NCBI RefSeq assembly: GCF_027579695.1
Contig: NC_083575.1
Coordinates: 30,979,382 to 31,043,381, forward strand
Origin: Neoarius graeffei
Lineage: Eukaryota; Chordata; Actinopteri; Siluriformes; Ariidae
Direction: 5' to 3'
Length of the DNA stretch: 64,000 nt
A program made the translations under genes and the position numbers. Below, piece after piece: positions 19,144-33,607 of the stretch. The stretch's first letter is position 1; each line of letters starts with the position of its first letter. The notes below the pieces were generated by a model, which saw only the letters and a program-made list of their open reading frames with translations, ran no database searches and was not told the DNA's origin.

Positions 19144-22100
19144 CTCAAAAATTCACAAACCATCATTACAAACTTTACATTTTAAAAGCTGCTGATACAC
19201 TATATGGCCAAAAGTTTGTGGACACCTGATCATAACACCCGTGTGATTTTTGAACATCCCATTCCAGATTTAGTCTCCCCTTTCCTCTTATATTAACCTC
19301 TACTCGTCTGGGATGGCTTTCCAGTAGATTCTGGAGCATGACTATGGAGATTTGCCCTTAAGGCCCCAAGAGCATTAGTGAAGTCAGGCACTGATTTTAT
19401 TTTATTTATTTTAGGTGCTGGCATTCCATTTTATTCCAAAGATGTTCAGTGGGACTGAGTTCAGAGGTCTATGCAGTCCATTCAAGTTCATCCACTCCAA
19501 CCTTGGCATGTCTTCATGGACCTCACTGTGCACAGGAGCATCATCATGCTGGAACATGTTAGTTTCAATGAACTTTTAATGCCACAGAATAGAAAGTCAT
19601 CCTATGCAACTGTGTGCTACCAACTTTGTGGCAACAATTTGGAGAAAATCCATATATAGGGGTGATGGTCAGGTGTTCACAAACCTTTGGCCATATAAAG
19701 TGGATTTTTAAAGATGAATATAATGTGAAGATAGAAAGTGAATATAACAGCATATACTCATCAACTGAGCGTACTTGAAGAGGTTTACTGGTTAGTATTA
19801 TCCCTCAAAGCCCCAGCCTCTTCTGAGTGTTTTCAACTTTCTTTAAACCACAGTAATGTTGAGTTTTCTACTTTTATTGGTCAGAACATGTTTATTAACT
19901 TTCTACAACAGCAGGTCTGACAGTAGTTCAGGCTGTAAGGTTTATATTAAATGTGTGTTATTATACTTATTAATACACTAGATATTAATGCAACCTATTA
20001 TCAACCTACACAGGGATTTGTATGGTGGACTCTCCACACAAACATTTTATAAATGTCTGTAATTGTTGATATGATGACGTTTTCTGTGAGATTTTCAATT
20101 ATGACTTTCCAGTGTCCGCACTTTGTAAAAGTCAGACATAAAACTAAGTTTTCCAAAATAGTAAAGTCTTCAAAAAGTCTCAGGACAGGGTCTTTAAAAA
20201 GAGCAGTTACTATGTGCAATGGATTAAATCAAAAGTCTAAGTTTTGGAAATGTTCAACACAAACTTCAAATCAGCTATCCCTCATCCGTGGCCTTGACAA
20301 AGGATAAACAAACTAGTTACTTAGCACTTTGTAATAATTCAATTATACTGAAATAATTTCAAATCTATGGCGTTACTCAGAGATAATAACCAATGCACTC
20401 ACCATTTGTAAAAGTACAGCAGTTTATAAGGCACAGTTCTGTATGTGTCCACAACATCAACAAAAACAATGTCCCCATATGTATGACTCTCCTCCTGCAA
20501 GGCTTTTTCTTCCTCTCTGAGCCTGGCCTCATGAGCCTGCTGTCTGTCTACACGGCCACGCAGCTGTGTCTTCAGTCCCTCCACATCTAAGAGGCAGAAC
20601 AAGCAAGAGGGTGAGATAATACACTGAGGCACAGAGTGGAGTATTTGGTAAATACAGTTGCCATCAGAAGTCTACATACACTCATCATGGACACAAATAC
20701 CATGGCAATATTGGGCTTTCAATGATTTCTGTGAACAGTTCTTTTTCTGTGGCAGAATGATTGAACAACATACACCTTTAATAGAAAAATATAGATGCAA
20801 GCAGCAATGAGATGGCATGCTGCCCAGCAGGGCAGAATTGCAATGGCAACTTAATCTGATCATTTTAAAAAAAAGTGTGGCTATAAGCACTGATAGCAAG
20901 CTTTATTTCATTAGACCAAAGATTGGGTATAACTCATATGACCTCACATCCTGTTTGGGGATTTGCCCCGATTCCAACAGACTGTAGTGGATGAACGCTT
21001 TTGAAAATGAAATCTATCTAATAACTTTTATGAATCTTGGTCTGAAGATCATCTCTGTCAAATTTGATAAATACTGGATATAATTTGTGGCCTGTGAAAG
21101 TTTTTCATTAAAAAAAAAAAAGGTGGCTGTATAAATTAAAGTTGCATGATAACTTGTCATGTCTCATCTTTGGAATCTCCCATAGTATCACCTCACACAA
21201 GAATCACTTTTGTTAAGAGAAACACACCAGCACTTACAGGGCAACAAGTTGTTTATGCTTATTGCAGAGCCCCAGTCAACAAATGCCACCAGTTTATTTA
21301 TTTATTTATTTATTTTTTAAAACACATGCTCAGAGACTCAGATTGTTTTGCAGGTCAAGGGGCCCACAGGGCCCCTCCTGGGAAAAAACAGGGGCCCATT
21401 TCTACAATGGGGGGCCCAGTGATTATCCTTCAGTTGAAGCAAACCTAGTGAGCAAAGCGAGCCCAATGAACAGCTGGGGCAGCCCAGGGGCTGTTTTTTT
21501 CTTCTCAATTCTGTTTTTTTTTTTTGGTATTAGAAGCCATATGAAGCAATGTAGATGACAAAAATCAATGCTTCAACCAAATATATTGAGATATTGTTTA
21601 ATCAGTGGCAATATTTTGGAATTCAACCACAGGCCACTATATATCACATCTATATTATCTCCTCCTTGTAAATTATAGCACAAGAGTGGGTTTGTTTTTT
21701 GCATGCTGTGACGGTCTAATTCTGCTGGTCTCTAATCATCTCTACTTCTAATTTCATTAATTTATTTTATTAACTTGTTTTCAGTTTGGTGTAGGTCTAT
21801 AGTAGTAGTAGTCACCAGTGGTAGTGGCAGTGGTAGTAGTAGTGGTTGCTGTTGTAGTAGTTGATGTTGCAGTAGTAGTTGTTGTAAATTTAGTATGACT
21901 AATTACCTTGGGTATCAGGGGTATCAGTTTTTTCAGGTGAATGTACTCTCTTTCTGCCAAAGAATGACAAAATAGATGTATTTTTTCTTTTTTTTTTATC
22001 CATGTTTTCTTGTCTCTTTCGAATATTCGTACATAGACCGTAAGACGCCACCTAGTGAGAGACTTGGATCAGGTTTTACTCGCTTGGGACGCTACAAACA

Positions 22101-25100
22101 GGGCGGCGTAAATACACGAACGGGTCCAACGTATATTCAATATGGCAGCAGTCAAAACAAATTCATCCGATGCTGAAATCTGTTGAATATCCAGATAATT
22201 ATGTTGGAAGTTGCATATTTGTGCAAGATTTTCGATATTGAGACCATGAAGTCAAGTAATACGCCACGAAACGTTCCAAATAGGGTATAAAATGCTCGCG
22301 TCCATATTGGCCCCTGCCCCTCTCGACAATGCGTTCGTTATTCGAAATAGTGCGTCTTAGACGTGGGTGCACCAACAATCTGAGTCTCTGCATGCTCAGT
22401 AAGGTGTCCCAAGTCCATATACCAAGTTTGGAGTCAACATATCAAAACATTTCTGAGATATGCCCTCATTTCCTGTTTAGTGGCTTTGCTGCCAAATTTG
22501 ACTGGCTGGCACAGACAAACAGTTTTGAAAATCAAAAATCCATCTGAAAACTTTTGTGAGACTTGGTCCAAAGATCACCTGTGCCAAGTTTGGTGAAGAC
22601 TGGGCAAACTTTGTGGCCTGTGAAAATATTTAAAACCTTTTGATAAAAGCTGTCAAAAAACAAAGATAATTTCACAAGAACTGTTGATGAAAGTACCATA
22701 AATGGAGAAAATGAATCCTCCGGCTAGTCCGGGAAAACCATGTGCATTTCTGTGAGGCAGGGTGCCCTCTTCTATCTGAAAAATAAACAAGAGTTTTTAA
22801 TTATCTTTAACAGCTGAGGAAAATTCTTTACAGGTATACACACTGCAAAAAATGATATCTTAGCAAGTGAAAATATCTTGAAAATAGTTGAAACGATCTA
22901 GCATTTCCTATTAGAAGAATACAAGACACCAATTCTGAGATTATTAAACCTAGTTCGAGATTGCAACCAACTTATTCCAAGCTGTCTTATCAAGTAAAAA
23001 TATCTGTCCACACAGCAAGATAATTTCACTAGTATTAAGTAATTTTCTCCTCAAATTCAGTTTTCAATTTTTTGCAGTGTAATGAAACAGATTATTGTAA
23101 TGGTACTGAACAAAGGTATTTGAAGATCAGTTAGTCACCCAAAGCAACAAATGAACACTCATTGGAAAAAAAAAACCGGAGCTGTGCTTACAGGTCCGAA
23201 CTTGATCACTCCTCCACCAGTGTTGAGCTGAACCTTGGACACATTGAGAGTCATCAAGCCTGTCGGTTCCTGGCTCTCCCATATCAGATTACCCTCAAAA
23301 CCCTGTATACATGTGACACTGTTTTTGAAAATATCATGGCATTCAGCCTCTGTTAAAATGAAAAATGCAAACCTGGCTATAAATCAATAAAAGCATTTTC
23401 TCTATCAGATATTGCATGATAGTGTTTGAATGTCTATGCATGACACAGTCTGCTGATATGATTGGAGAGAAACACCAATCAGTGACTGAAGCATGAACCC
23501 AATGAATAATTATTTATAAGCCAAACTATACAGTGGCAAGAAAAAGTAAGTGAACCCTTTGGAATTACCTCCATTTATGTAGAAATTTATTTTTAAAAAA
23601 TGGTCTGATCATCTAAATAACAATTATGAACAAACACAATCTGTTTTAACTAATAACACAATAATAAATTATTACCTTGTTCTTGTTCATATTGAAGACA
23701 TCAATACTGGAAAAAAAAAAAAAAGTATGTGAATCCCTAGGCTAATGACCTCAACAAAAGCTAACTGAAGTCAGGAATTAGCAAATCTGGAATCCAATCA
23801 ATGAAATGAGTTTGGAGATGTGGGTAAGAGCTACTTTGACACTCAAATATTTTGAGTTTCCTATTCATAAGAAGCATCTGCTGATGTGAACTATGCCTCA
23901 CAAAAGAAAGATCTCAGAAGACCCAAGACCAAGAGTTGCTGATTTGCATACAGGAAAGCTAGAAAGGGTTACAAAGCAATATCAAGGAGTTTCGATATTT
24001 AATCAGTCCACATTTAGACAAGTGAGATAATTTAGTATTGTAGCTAGTCTCTCTAGAAATTGGTGCCCAGCCAAGGTTACTTCAAAGGCTCAATGCAGTA
24101 TTTTCAAGAAGGTAAAGAACCACCATAGGCTCTTCTTTAGCTAAAGGCTTGAAAGAATAATTGGAACTAGCTAATATCTCTCTTCATGAGTCTACCACAA
24201 ACAAAACATTGAACAGACAGGGTGTCCATGGCAAGATACCACAGAGGAAAACTGCTGTGCAAAAATAAATAAATAAATAAATAAATAAATAAAAACACCC
24301 CACAAACCACTTTGCAGCATGCCTGAAATTTGCCAAAGAGCACCTTGACACTCCAAAACAAGACTGGGAAAAGATTTTCTGGATTAATTAAATGAAGAAT
24401 TAATTATTCAGGAAGAACATGGCACTAGGTATGGCCTAAAAAGGCACATGAAAACATCATTCCAATGGTGAAGGGAGCATCATGACTTGGGGGTGCTTTG
24501 CTGCCTGAGGGCCTGGACAGATTGTCATCATCAAGGGGAAAATAAATTCTCAAGTTTATCAAGGTATCCTACAGGATAATGTAAGGGTGGTTGTCTGCCA
24601 GCTGAAGCTCAATAAAAGTTGGGTGATGCAGCAGGACAATGACCCTAAATCTATGACAGAATGGCTTTAAAAAAAACAAAAAACAAAAATTTTAAAAAAG
24701 GAAAATCTGCCTTTTGGGGTGGTGCCCAGATATCCTAAAAATATAGCTCAGCTGAAACAGTTCTGTAAGGAAGAATTGTCCAAAAAAAAATATCCTCCTG
24801 AACATTTGTGCAGGTCTGGTCCGTCAGAAGCACTTGTTTGGTAACTGGTCAAATCTGCCAAAGGAGATTTGACCAGTTACCAAATCCAAGAGTTCACTTA
24901 CTTTTTCCACAAGCCCTGTGAATATTAACTAGGCGTGTTCAATAAAGACATGAAACATTAAAATTGTTTGCATGTTATTAGTTAAAACAGATTGTGTTTG
25001 TTTGTTACTGTAACTTATAATTGCAAATCAGAAAATGTTGGGACAGTATGGAAAATGTAAATTAAAAAAGTGATTTCTAAATTTACTTTGACCTGTATTT

Positions 25101-28100
25101 CATTGCAGACAGTATGAAACCAAGATACTTCATGTTTTGTCTGGTCAACTTCATTTAATTTGTTAATGTACATCCATTCCTGCGTTTCAGGCCTGCAAGA
25201 CATTCCAAAAAAATGTTGGAAAGGGGCAATTTAGGGCTAGTAATGAGGCAAAACAATTAAACATTGATGTGATTTTAAACAGGTGATATCAACAAGTAAT
25301 TGCAATCATGATAGGATACAGCAATATAAAAGAAAGGCCTAGTCTTTGAGGAGCAAAGATGGATCTCCAGGTTGTCAAATTTATGAGAAAATTATTGAAA
25401 TGTTTCAAAACAATGTTTCCCAAAGAAAGATAAGAAGGGATTTGGATACATTACCTTCTACGGTGCATAAGGTCATTAAACGATTCAAGGAACCTGGAGG
25501 AATTACGGTACATAAAGGGGAAGGGTGCAAGCCTCAGCTGAACACCAGTGATTTCCAATCCCTCAGACAGCACTGCATCAAGAACATTCACTATATAGAT
25601 TCATACTATAGATTTATAGCCGATATAACCACACGGGCTTGGGATTCCTTTGGCAAACCTTTGTCAAGCACTACAATACAGAGTTACATCCACAAATGCC
25701 AGTTAAAACTTTATTTCACAAAAAAGAAGGCTTATGTAAATGGGTGTCCAGAAGCGATGTCGACTTCACTGGGCTCGGAGGCATTTGGGCTGGACCATCA
25801 TACACTGGAAACATGTACTGTGGTTAGATGAATCAGTATTCTAGGTCTTTTTTTGTAAGAAATGGATGCCATATGCTCCAGACCAAAGATGAAAAGGACC
25901 ATCCAGACTGTTACCAAACAAGTCTAAAAGCCAAGTCCTGTCATCGTATGGGGTTATGTCAGTGCCCTTGGCAAAGGAAACATATTTCTGTGATGGCTGC
26001 ATTAATGCAGAAAAGTACATTGAGGATTTGGAGCAACATATGCTGCCTTCAAGACAATGCAAAACCACATTCTGTACACATTACAAAGGCATAGCTGCAG
26101 AAGAAGAGGGTAACTGTCCCCGATAGAGAATCTGTGGTGAATTACGAACCGAAAAATATGACGACGACAACTCTGCACTGTTGCACACATTAAGACCTGT
26201 TTGCAGGAAGAATGGAACAAAACACTTGAAACGCTTCATCACTTGGTGTCTTCAGTCCCTAAACATCTTTAAGTGTTGCAAGAAGGAATGGCAACATTAC
26301 AAAGTGGTAAATGCTTTACCGTACCAATGTTTTTAAAATGTGTTGCAAGAATCAAAATTGAAATAAGTGTTTATTTTGGAAAAAAAATTTCATACGGTAA
26401 AACATCAAATAATGTGCTGCTGTATTGTTTTGAATGCAAAATAAGTCAAAGATTATTTGCCCATCATTGTTTTCAGTTTTAGTTTCAATATACTGTCCCA
26501 ACTTTTTCTGATTTGGAGTTATAGATGAAGCTCATGCCATATCTTAAGATAAATTTATACAAAAATTCAGGTAATTCCAAATGGTTCACTTACTTTTTCT
26601 TGCCACTGTTCATACTATACAACAAAATAGTGAAAGTCAGAATCAGTGCACTATAACTTGGACCAGGCATAAACATAGTTAAAGTAACCCAGTGTTTTTT
26701 TCAAATCGTGTACGGACGATTACCACATTCTGTTCTAGTTGAAGTGTACCAACATGTTTCCTTGTAATGAAAAAGAATAGTAAACTCACTCACTCCAAAT
26801 TCAGTTATAATAAAGTCTAAAATGTGTACTGTGCCTACAGAAAGTAATGGAGCTGTTAATTGTGGACACTTCTAACAATTAACCTTCTTGCCTGAGCACT
26901 CAGTTTGCTTGATTTTCATAGGGTCTGAATTGTGGCATGTTTTTTTCCACTTTGTTACAATGGATTTTACAGTGCTCCTAAGAAGGTTCAAAGCTTTGCA
27001 GATGTTTTAATATATTTCTCCATCTTTTTTCCTCCTAACATCATGAAGCTTCTTGAGCAGGTCCTTGTGTTCATGAAAGCAGGGCTAATGTGACCTGCTA
27101 TTTTAACTGTAAGTCAGAGATATTTATTGTACAAGCTTACAGTTGGACCCAGGTAGATTTAAAATTAATACAGGGTGTTGAAAGGATGCTCATTATGAGC
27201 ATACTGTGAAATGGAGCCTTGGATTGAACATAGGACAGTCGTTATGATTACAGCAGAAGTTCTAATAAAGTAAATCTACAGTATTCGAGATTATCCATTT
27301 AATTCCCTTAGATATAACTGACATTTCATTGTAATGATTATGGACAACATAAACTACTGTTAATACCTTTTTACACTGTTATACTTCCCTATTAACTCCC
27401 CCTACCTTGGGCAAAATGAACTGTTCCACAGCTTTATACCAGATCCCCTCCACATAGACACCTGGACTCAGGGCAGTAAGGTAAGCAGTAACAACAGGCT
27501 CCTGTACAGAATGATACACACCCACACATCTAAATCTAATACAGTTTCAGTGGGAGAATTTATAGAAATAAACTGTTACATAAAAATGTTTATATATCTG
27601 TCCACAGCTGCTGCGTTAGTTCTGAATTTGACCAAGGGTCAAAACTCAGAATTCCTGACTTCCAAATAGGAAATGGAAAGAAATTAAACCCTCAACTCTG
27701 AGTTCAGCAAGTAACATCAAATCAACACGGCTGCTCACAGTATGAACAGTGAACAAAGTAATTTCTTAACTTTAAATAAAATCATGTTGTACCCTCACCA
27801 GCCACTTCATTGGGTACACCTGTTCAACTGCATGTTAATGCAAATACCTAATCAGCTAATCACATGGCATCAACTCAATGCATTCAGGCATGTACATGGT
27901 CAAGACGACCTACTGAAGTTCAAACTGAGGGAAGAAAGGTGATTTAAGCAACTTTGAAAGTGGCATGGTTGTTGGTGCCAGACTATCTGGTCTGAGTATT
28001 TCAGATCTACTGATCTACTGGGATTTTCACACACAACCATCACTAGAGTTTACAGAGAATGGTCCGAAAAAGAGAAAATATCCAGCGAGTGGCAGTTCTC

Positions 28101-31100
28101 TGAGCAAAAATGCCTTGATGTCAGAGGTCAGAGGAGAATGGCCAGACTGGTTTGAGATGATAGAAAGGTAACAGTAACTCAAATCACCACTTGTTACAAC
28201 CAAGGTATGCAGAAGACCATCTCTGAATGCACAACATGTCTAACCTTGAATCAGATGGGCTACAGTAGCAGAAGACCACACCGGTACCACTCCTGCTAGC
28301 CAAGACCAGGAAACTGAGGCTACAATTCGCATGGGCTCACCAAAATTGGACAAAAGGAGGTTAGAAAAACATTGCCTGGTCTGATGAGTCTCAATTTCTG
28401 TTGCGACATTCAGATGGTAGGGTCAGAATTTCGTGTAAATGACATGAAAACATGGATCCATCCTGCCCTGTATCAATGATTCAGGCTGGTGGTGGTGTCA
28501 TGGTGTGGGGTATATTTTCTTGGCACACTTTGGGCCCCTTAGAACCAATTGAGCATCATTTAAATGCCACAGCCTACCTGAGTATTGTTGCTGACCATAT
28601 CTAGCCCTTTATGACCAGTGTACCCATCTTCTAATGGCTACTTCCAGCCATGTTAAAAAGCTCAAATCATCTCAAACTGGTTTCTTGAACATGACAATGA
28701 GTTCACTGTGCTCAAATGGCCTCCACAGTCACCAGATCTCAATCCAATAGAGCACCCTTGGGATGTGGTGGAACGGGAGATTCACATCATGGATGTGCAG
28801 CCGACAAATCTGCAGCAACCGCGTGACGCTATTATGTCAATATGGACCAAAATCTCTGAGGAATGTTTCTAGCATTTTATTGAATCTATGCCACAAAGAA
28901 TGAAGGCAGTTCTGAAGGCAATAGTGGGTCCAACCTGGTACTAGCAAGGTGTACCTAATAAATTTCCAGTGAGTGTATATACTTGCTTAAGATCAATCAA
29001 CATACAGGCATATGAGCTTGTTGAATCTAGAACCTTGACTATACAACTTGCTGTTTTAAGGGAGGACGCTATGCGTCACCCTCATCACAGTTAGCTGGCT
29101 AGCTTGTTGCTTAAAAAAAGATCATAGTTATTTCCCATGCTTGAAAGCACTGAGGTTGAAAATGAAGTAATTCAGAGTTCCCACTTCAGAGGCAAGTCAA
29201 ATACTGCATTAATCTTGGCAATTTATAGGTCTGTTACCCTATGAGCACTGAAGACATCTGGGTTTGAGATCCAAATATGAATGAGATGATGGATCAGAAT
29301 TTCAGCTTTTGTTTCCTGATATTTACATTTAGATGTGGTAAACAACTTAGAACATGTCACCTTTGGTGGCATACCACCCAGTTTTAGGTGAGCAAAAGAA
29401 GAGGAACATATTCTTAAAGTAAATAATTTTAATTACTTAATATCTGGTTACATATCCCTTGCTTGCAATAACTGCATCAAGTCGCCAACCCACCAAAATC
29501 ACCAAACTGTTGCATTCTTCTTTTAAGATGCTTTTCCAGGCTTGTACCACAGCTTCTATCAGTTGTTTTTTTTGAGGGGTTTTCCCTTTAGTCTCTTTTT
29601 CAGGAGGTGAAATGCATGCTCAACTGAGTTAAGGTCTGGTGATTGAATCAAAGGCTTAGACTATGTGGAGTGCCCACCACATATATATACCTTGTGAATA
29701 AGCTGATACTACAGAAAGTATTAATAATAACATATGGAGAATGAGCACATAACTATAAATTATAAACTACTGGCAGAGCTGCGTTGGGCCAGGCAGAATC
29801 GAGAATCTCTTCACTTGCATCTCAAAACTCTCACATTTTTGATAATACTAACTTAAATTACCTCACAATATTCTTACCTTTTGGTCCACTGGGAATAACT
29901 TTACTGTGACATTACCCCTGAAATCTTTCAGTGGGCCATTTGGAAATACACCCAGTTGCGTGATTACTACAGGGTGGAGGACCTTAAAATCCAAACATAT
30001 AGCTGAGACATCAGATGGCACCAAAGCATCAGGTTTGCTTAGGATGGTCACATCCTGCAAGTGCGCTATAAGAATGAAAGCGGTTAGAATTTAAAACCTG
30101 CTGCTGATTAAGAGTTTATGTCTAGATAAGAATGAGATAAAATGCATACAAACAGACAGAACACTTTATACTGCTGGTACATTATAATTATAACATGTTT
30201 AGAAAGAGCTCTTATAGAGCAGACATCAAAATCAATGAGAAACAGTATGGCTGTTTAGAGAGAATAGGCCTCTCATGCTCCTACTTCTCACATCCTCATG
30301 GAAAAAAAGCAATTAAACAGTACATATGTGTGCTGCTTAAAGCTATATGGCTTTTCAATTTCATAAAATCAGTAAAATTTAGCTCCCTCTGAAATTTGGT
30401 CATTGTGATATATGTTAATTTCTGCAACATCTTAAAAAACAAAAAGAAACCCAAAACACCAGGACATTTTGTGGCTGGGAAGTTATTTAATTTGAGAGGA
30501 TACCCTAGCAAATAATATGCATGAAATTCCTTGCTTTGCGCAGTCAAGCAGACAGAGGAAGTCCGTGTGCGCATGCACAGGTTTACCTTCTTCTTTTGGG
30601 TTTTACGGCAGCTGGCATCCACAGTGTTGCATTACTGCCATCTACAGGTTTACCTTGACCTTGCACTGACAGTTACATCATTCTGTCACTAAACAAACAG
30701 CTGATCACACCGAGGTGCTCGGTGACCATCGATATTTATTAGTTTGGTCCTGCGTTTCTTTTCCTTCGCAACATAACATCTTTTCTCCTTGCTTTCCATT
30801 ACTGTAATCGGTCTTTCACGTTTCATTCGCTTCCTCCATTTTTCTCTCCTGCTTCAAATGTGTATCCCACAATGCCTTGCGGAAAGCCTGCCATGCGAAG
30901 CATGATGTAGTATCTTGAATTGGGTCATGATGAAGCAGGAAAAAATAGCGGAGAATTTAGGGCCATGTGGCCCTAAATTCATTAAATGTTCGGGGGGGGG
31001 GACTAATAAAATTGGCAGTCTGTGATTCAAATTCAGTAGCTTTCGGTCCACTAAACAAAAATAATTGGGCATCAGGTAAAATTCTTTTTATGACCTACAC

Positions 31101-31397
31101 GTGAAAAATCTGAAAGGCAGTCTACATTTAAAATTCCAGTACCCCCACTGTAAAATGCTTTTCTACCTTCCTGCAAACTCCCTTGTATGTAGAGGCATTA
31201 CAAAGAAAAATAAAGCTTGGAAGGAATTAGCAGAGATCTTTGGTGCCTTATATCCAAAGGTAATACAAAGTCTGGCACATCAACCAAACAATTTTCAAAA
31301 TTTATAGATGATTTACAAAAGTAAATTGTATATAAATAGTAAATCATATGCTGTCACATTTAGACCACTGTGAGAAGGGTATCTCTCATTGGAACTA

Positions 31398-31428
<31 letters not shown>

Positions 31429-33559
31429 AAGCATATAGTACATACAGTACATGCTTACTAGCGACAACAGCGCAGCACGGTGGTGTAGTGGTTAGCATGG
31501 TCGCCTCACAGCAAGAAGGTTCGAACCCAGCAGCCGGTGAAAGCCTTTCTGTGTGGAGTTTGCATGTTCTCCCCGTGTCTGCGTGGGTTTCCTCCGGGTG
31601 CTCCGGTTTCCCCCACAGTTCAAAGACATGCAGTTAGGTTAATATGGGATGGCCTTGGGCTGAGGTGCCCTTGAGCGAGGCACCTAACTCCCAATTGCTC
31701 CCCGGGCGCTGTTAGCATGGCTGCCCACTGCTCTGGGTATGTGTGTGTGCTCATTGCTCACGTGTGTGTGTTCACTGCTTCAGATGGGTTAATTTCAGAG
31801 AGGAAATTTCACAAGTGTGTGATGAATAAAGTTGTGCTTTCGTTTCTTTTCTTCTTTCAATGCTCACTCAACCCAAAAGAGATTAACAACAAGTGACAAG
31901 TCCCCTGGGGGGTGGGGGGAAAAGGTCAAATTCGTCTGTTTCCATCTGATCCATTTTTCAGACAACATATGGGCTTTTATATGGTGCTCCATGTCAGTCT
32001 GTAAGCTTTTTTTTATGATGTGGTGTGCTTTACCTGGTTCTGTGATGTTGAGCAGGGTGCAGGAATATGGGTCCTCCCGATCTTCTTCAGGTATTGCACA
32101 GCCATGTTTACCAATGATAAATTTCACCAGCACCCTTTAAGATAATATACAAGTCTAAGCTGTGGATAAAGCACTGCTTTAAAACATCTTATACCTAATC
32201 CTGTTACAAACTGAATGTAATAACACACAATAAATAGCTAATATTATTAATACCTATAACTATTCACTAGATTTGCATTTCCTGAAGGAAATACTAGTGC
32301 TTGCAAAGAAAAATCTAAATTTAAAATGAAGTTTCTACATTAAGCGGTTCAAGCTGTGTTAATCTGAGAAGAAGAATGCATGGGAATTTCCATGACACTT
32401 ACCCCAGTACTTAATTTAACACATTATATCTACAACATATGAGATACTACACCTAAATAGTAATTATTCATAAATAAAATTATAAATCACCATTTTATCA
32501 TATGATGGTTCTCATAGGGGTTTAAATAAATCTCTGTTCAAACACAGCTAAGAACATAAACATGTTTAACTAAGACTGTACAAACACAAACCACAGACTG
32601 ACCACAACATAAGTTCATTTTAATTTTCAAAAAACATTGCTACCTGTAAATATGGTTTTGATTTTTATGGGCATGTCATAAGTTGGAGAGCAACACTTAG
32701 TCCAATTAATGCCTAGCAACTTCTGTGCAAATTCTAACTCCATACAATATGGTGGAGAAAAAGTAGACAGACACATACACACCGATTCTGGAAGTCAGGG
32801 TGGTCTCTGAGATACCCCATCCATGTGCCTCTTATGGCTTGCCTCAGATCATGGTGATGCCTAGCAGATAAAACTCCAACCACAACTTCATACACCAGCC
32901 TCCTGCTGCCTGTCACTTGCACATTTTAATAGTAAATTATGTTCTCACTCCTAATTTACCTCAATGAAATCAGTGCTACAGTATTCCAAACTTTCAGGAT
33001 GCTTTTTAAATGCAAAAGCAGCTACAATCAATCAATTAATTAATTATGATGAACAAACAGGCTAAACAAACTGTAAATTTATCATTTCAAGTAGTTTTTG
33101 GAGTTTGTACGTCAGAGATAGTATGTCTCCTTTACTACTGTGATTTGCCAACAATTACAAATTTAAATTTTTTAATGAATGACACCTCATGCTTTTTTAA
33201 CTGTTCATTGTGACATTTACATGGTTGAATTCTTGATTCTAATTGGTCATAAGGTGTGCATTACTTTTGGATAACCCCAGCAAAAAGCAGACATCCCTAT
33301 TTGGGCATTTTAATAACAACATTAACTATAGGATATTCCCAGGACATTATAAACATTGTTTATAACAATCATAACAATCCTTGTTACTGAACGTTTAAGA
33401 ACATCCAGATTTGGTCCCCTACCTGATGGTCATTTAGCGCTCAATGTGAACAGTCAAATGCTGATTTCCAACACACTGATTTAGATGATACTCCTGGATA
33501 TGCTATTAGTTAGTAGGAACCCCCCAGTGGAAACACATCCCTGCTGATACCATATTTTT

Positions 33560-33607
<48 letters not shown>

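Larger units (their letters stand above)
23531..26608. mobile_element. Tc1-like element interrupted by a second Tc1-like element
   Basis: The ends are near-perfect inverse copies: CAGTGGCAAGAAAAAGTAAG at the left and CTTACTTTTTCTTGCCACTG at the right. TA precedes the left end. The interior (about 23890-24360) carries transposase scraps such as [20 protein letters not shown] with stops. At 25018 another Tc1 element has jumped in. Located in b3galnt2 intron 5. Confidence 0.85.
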
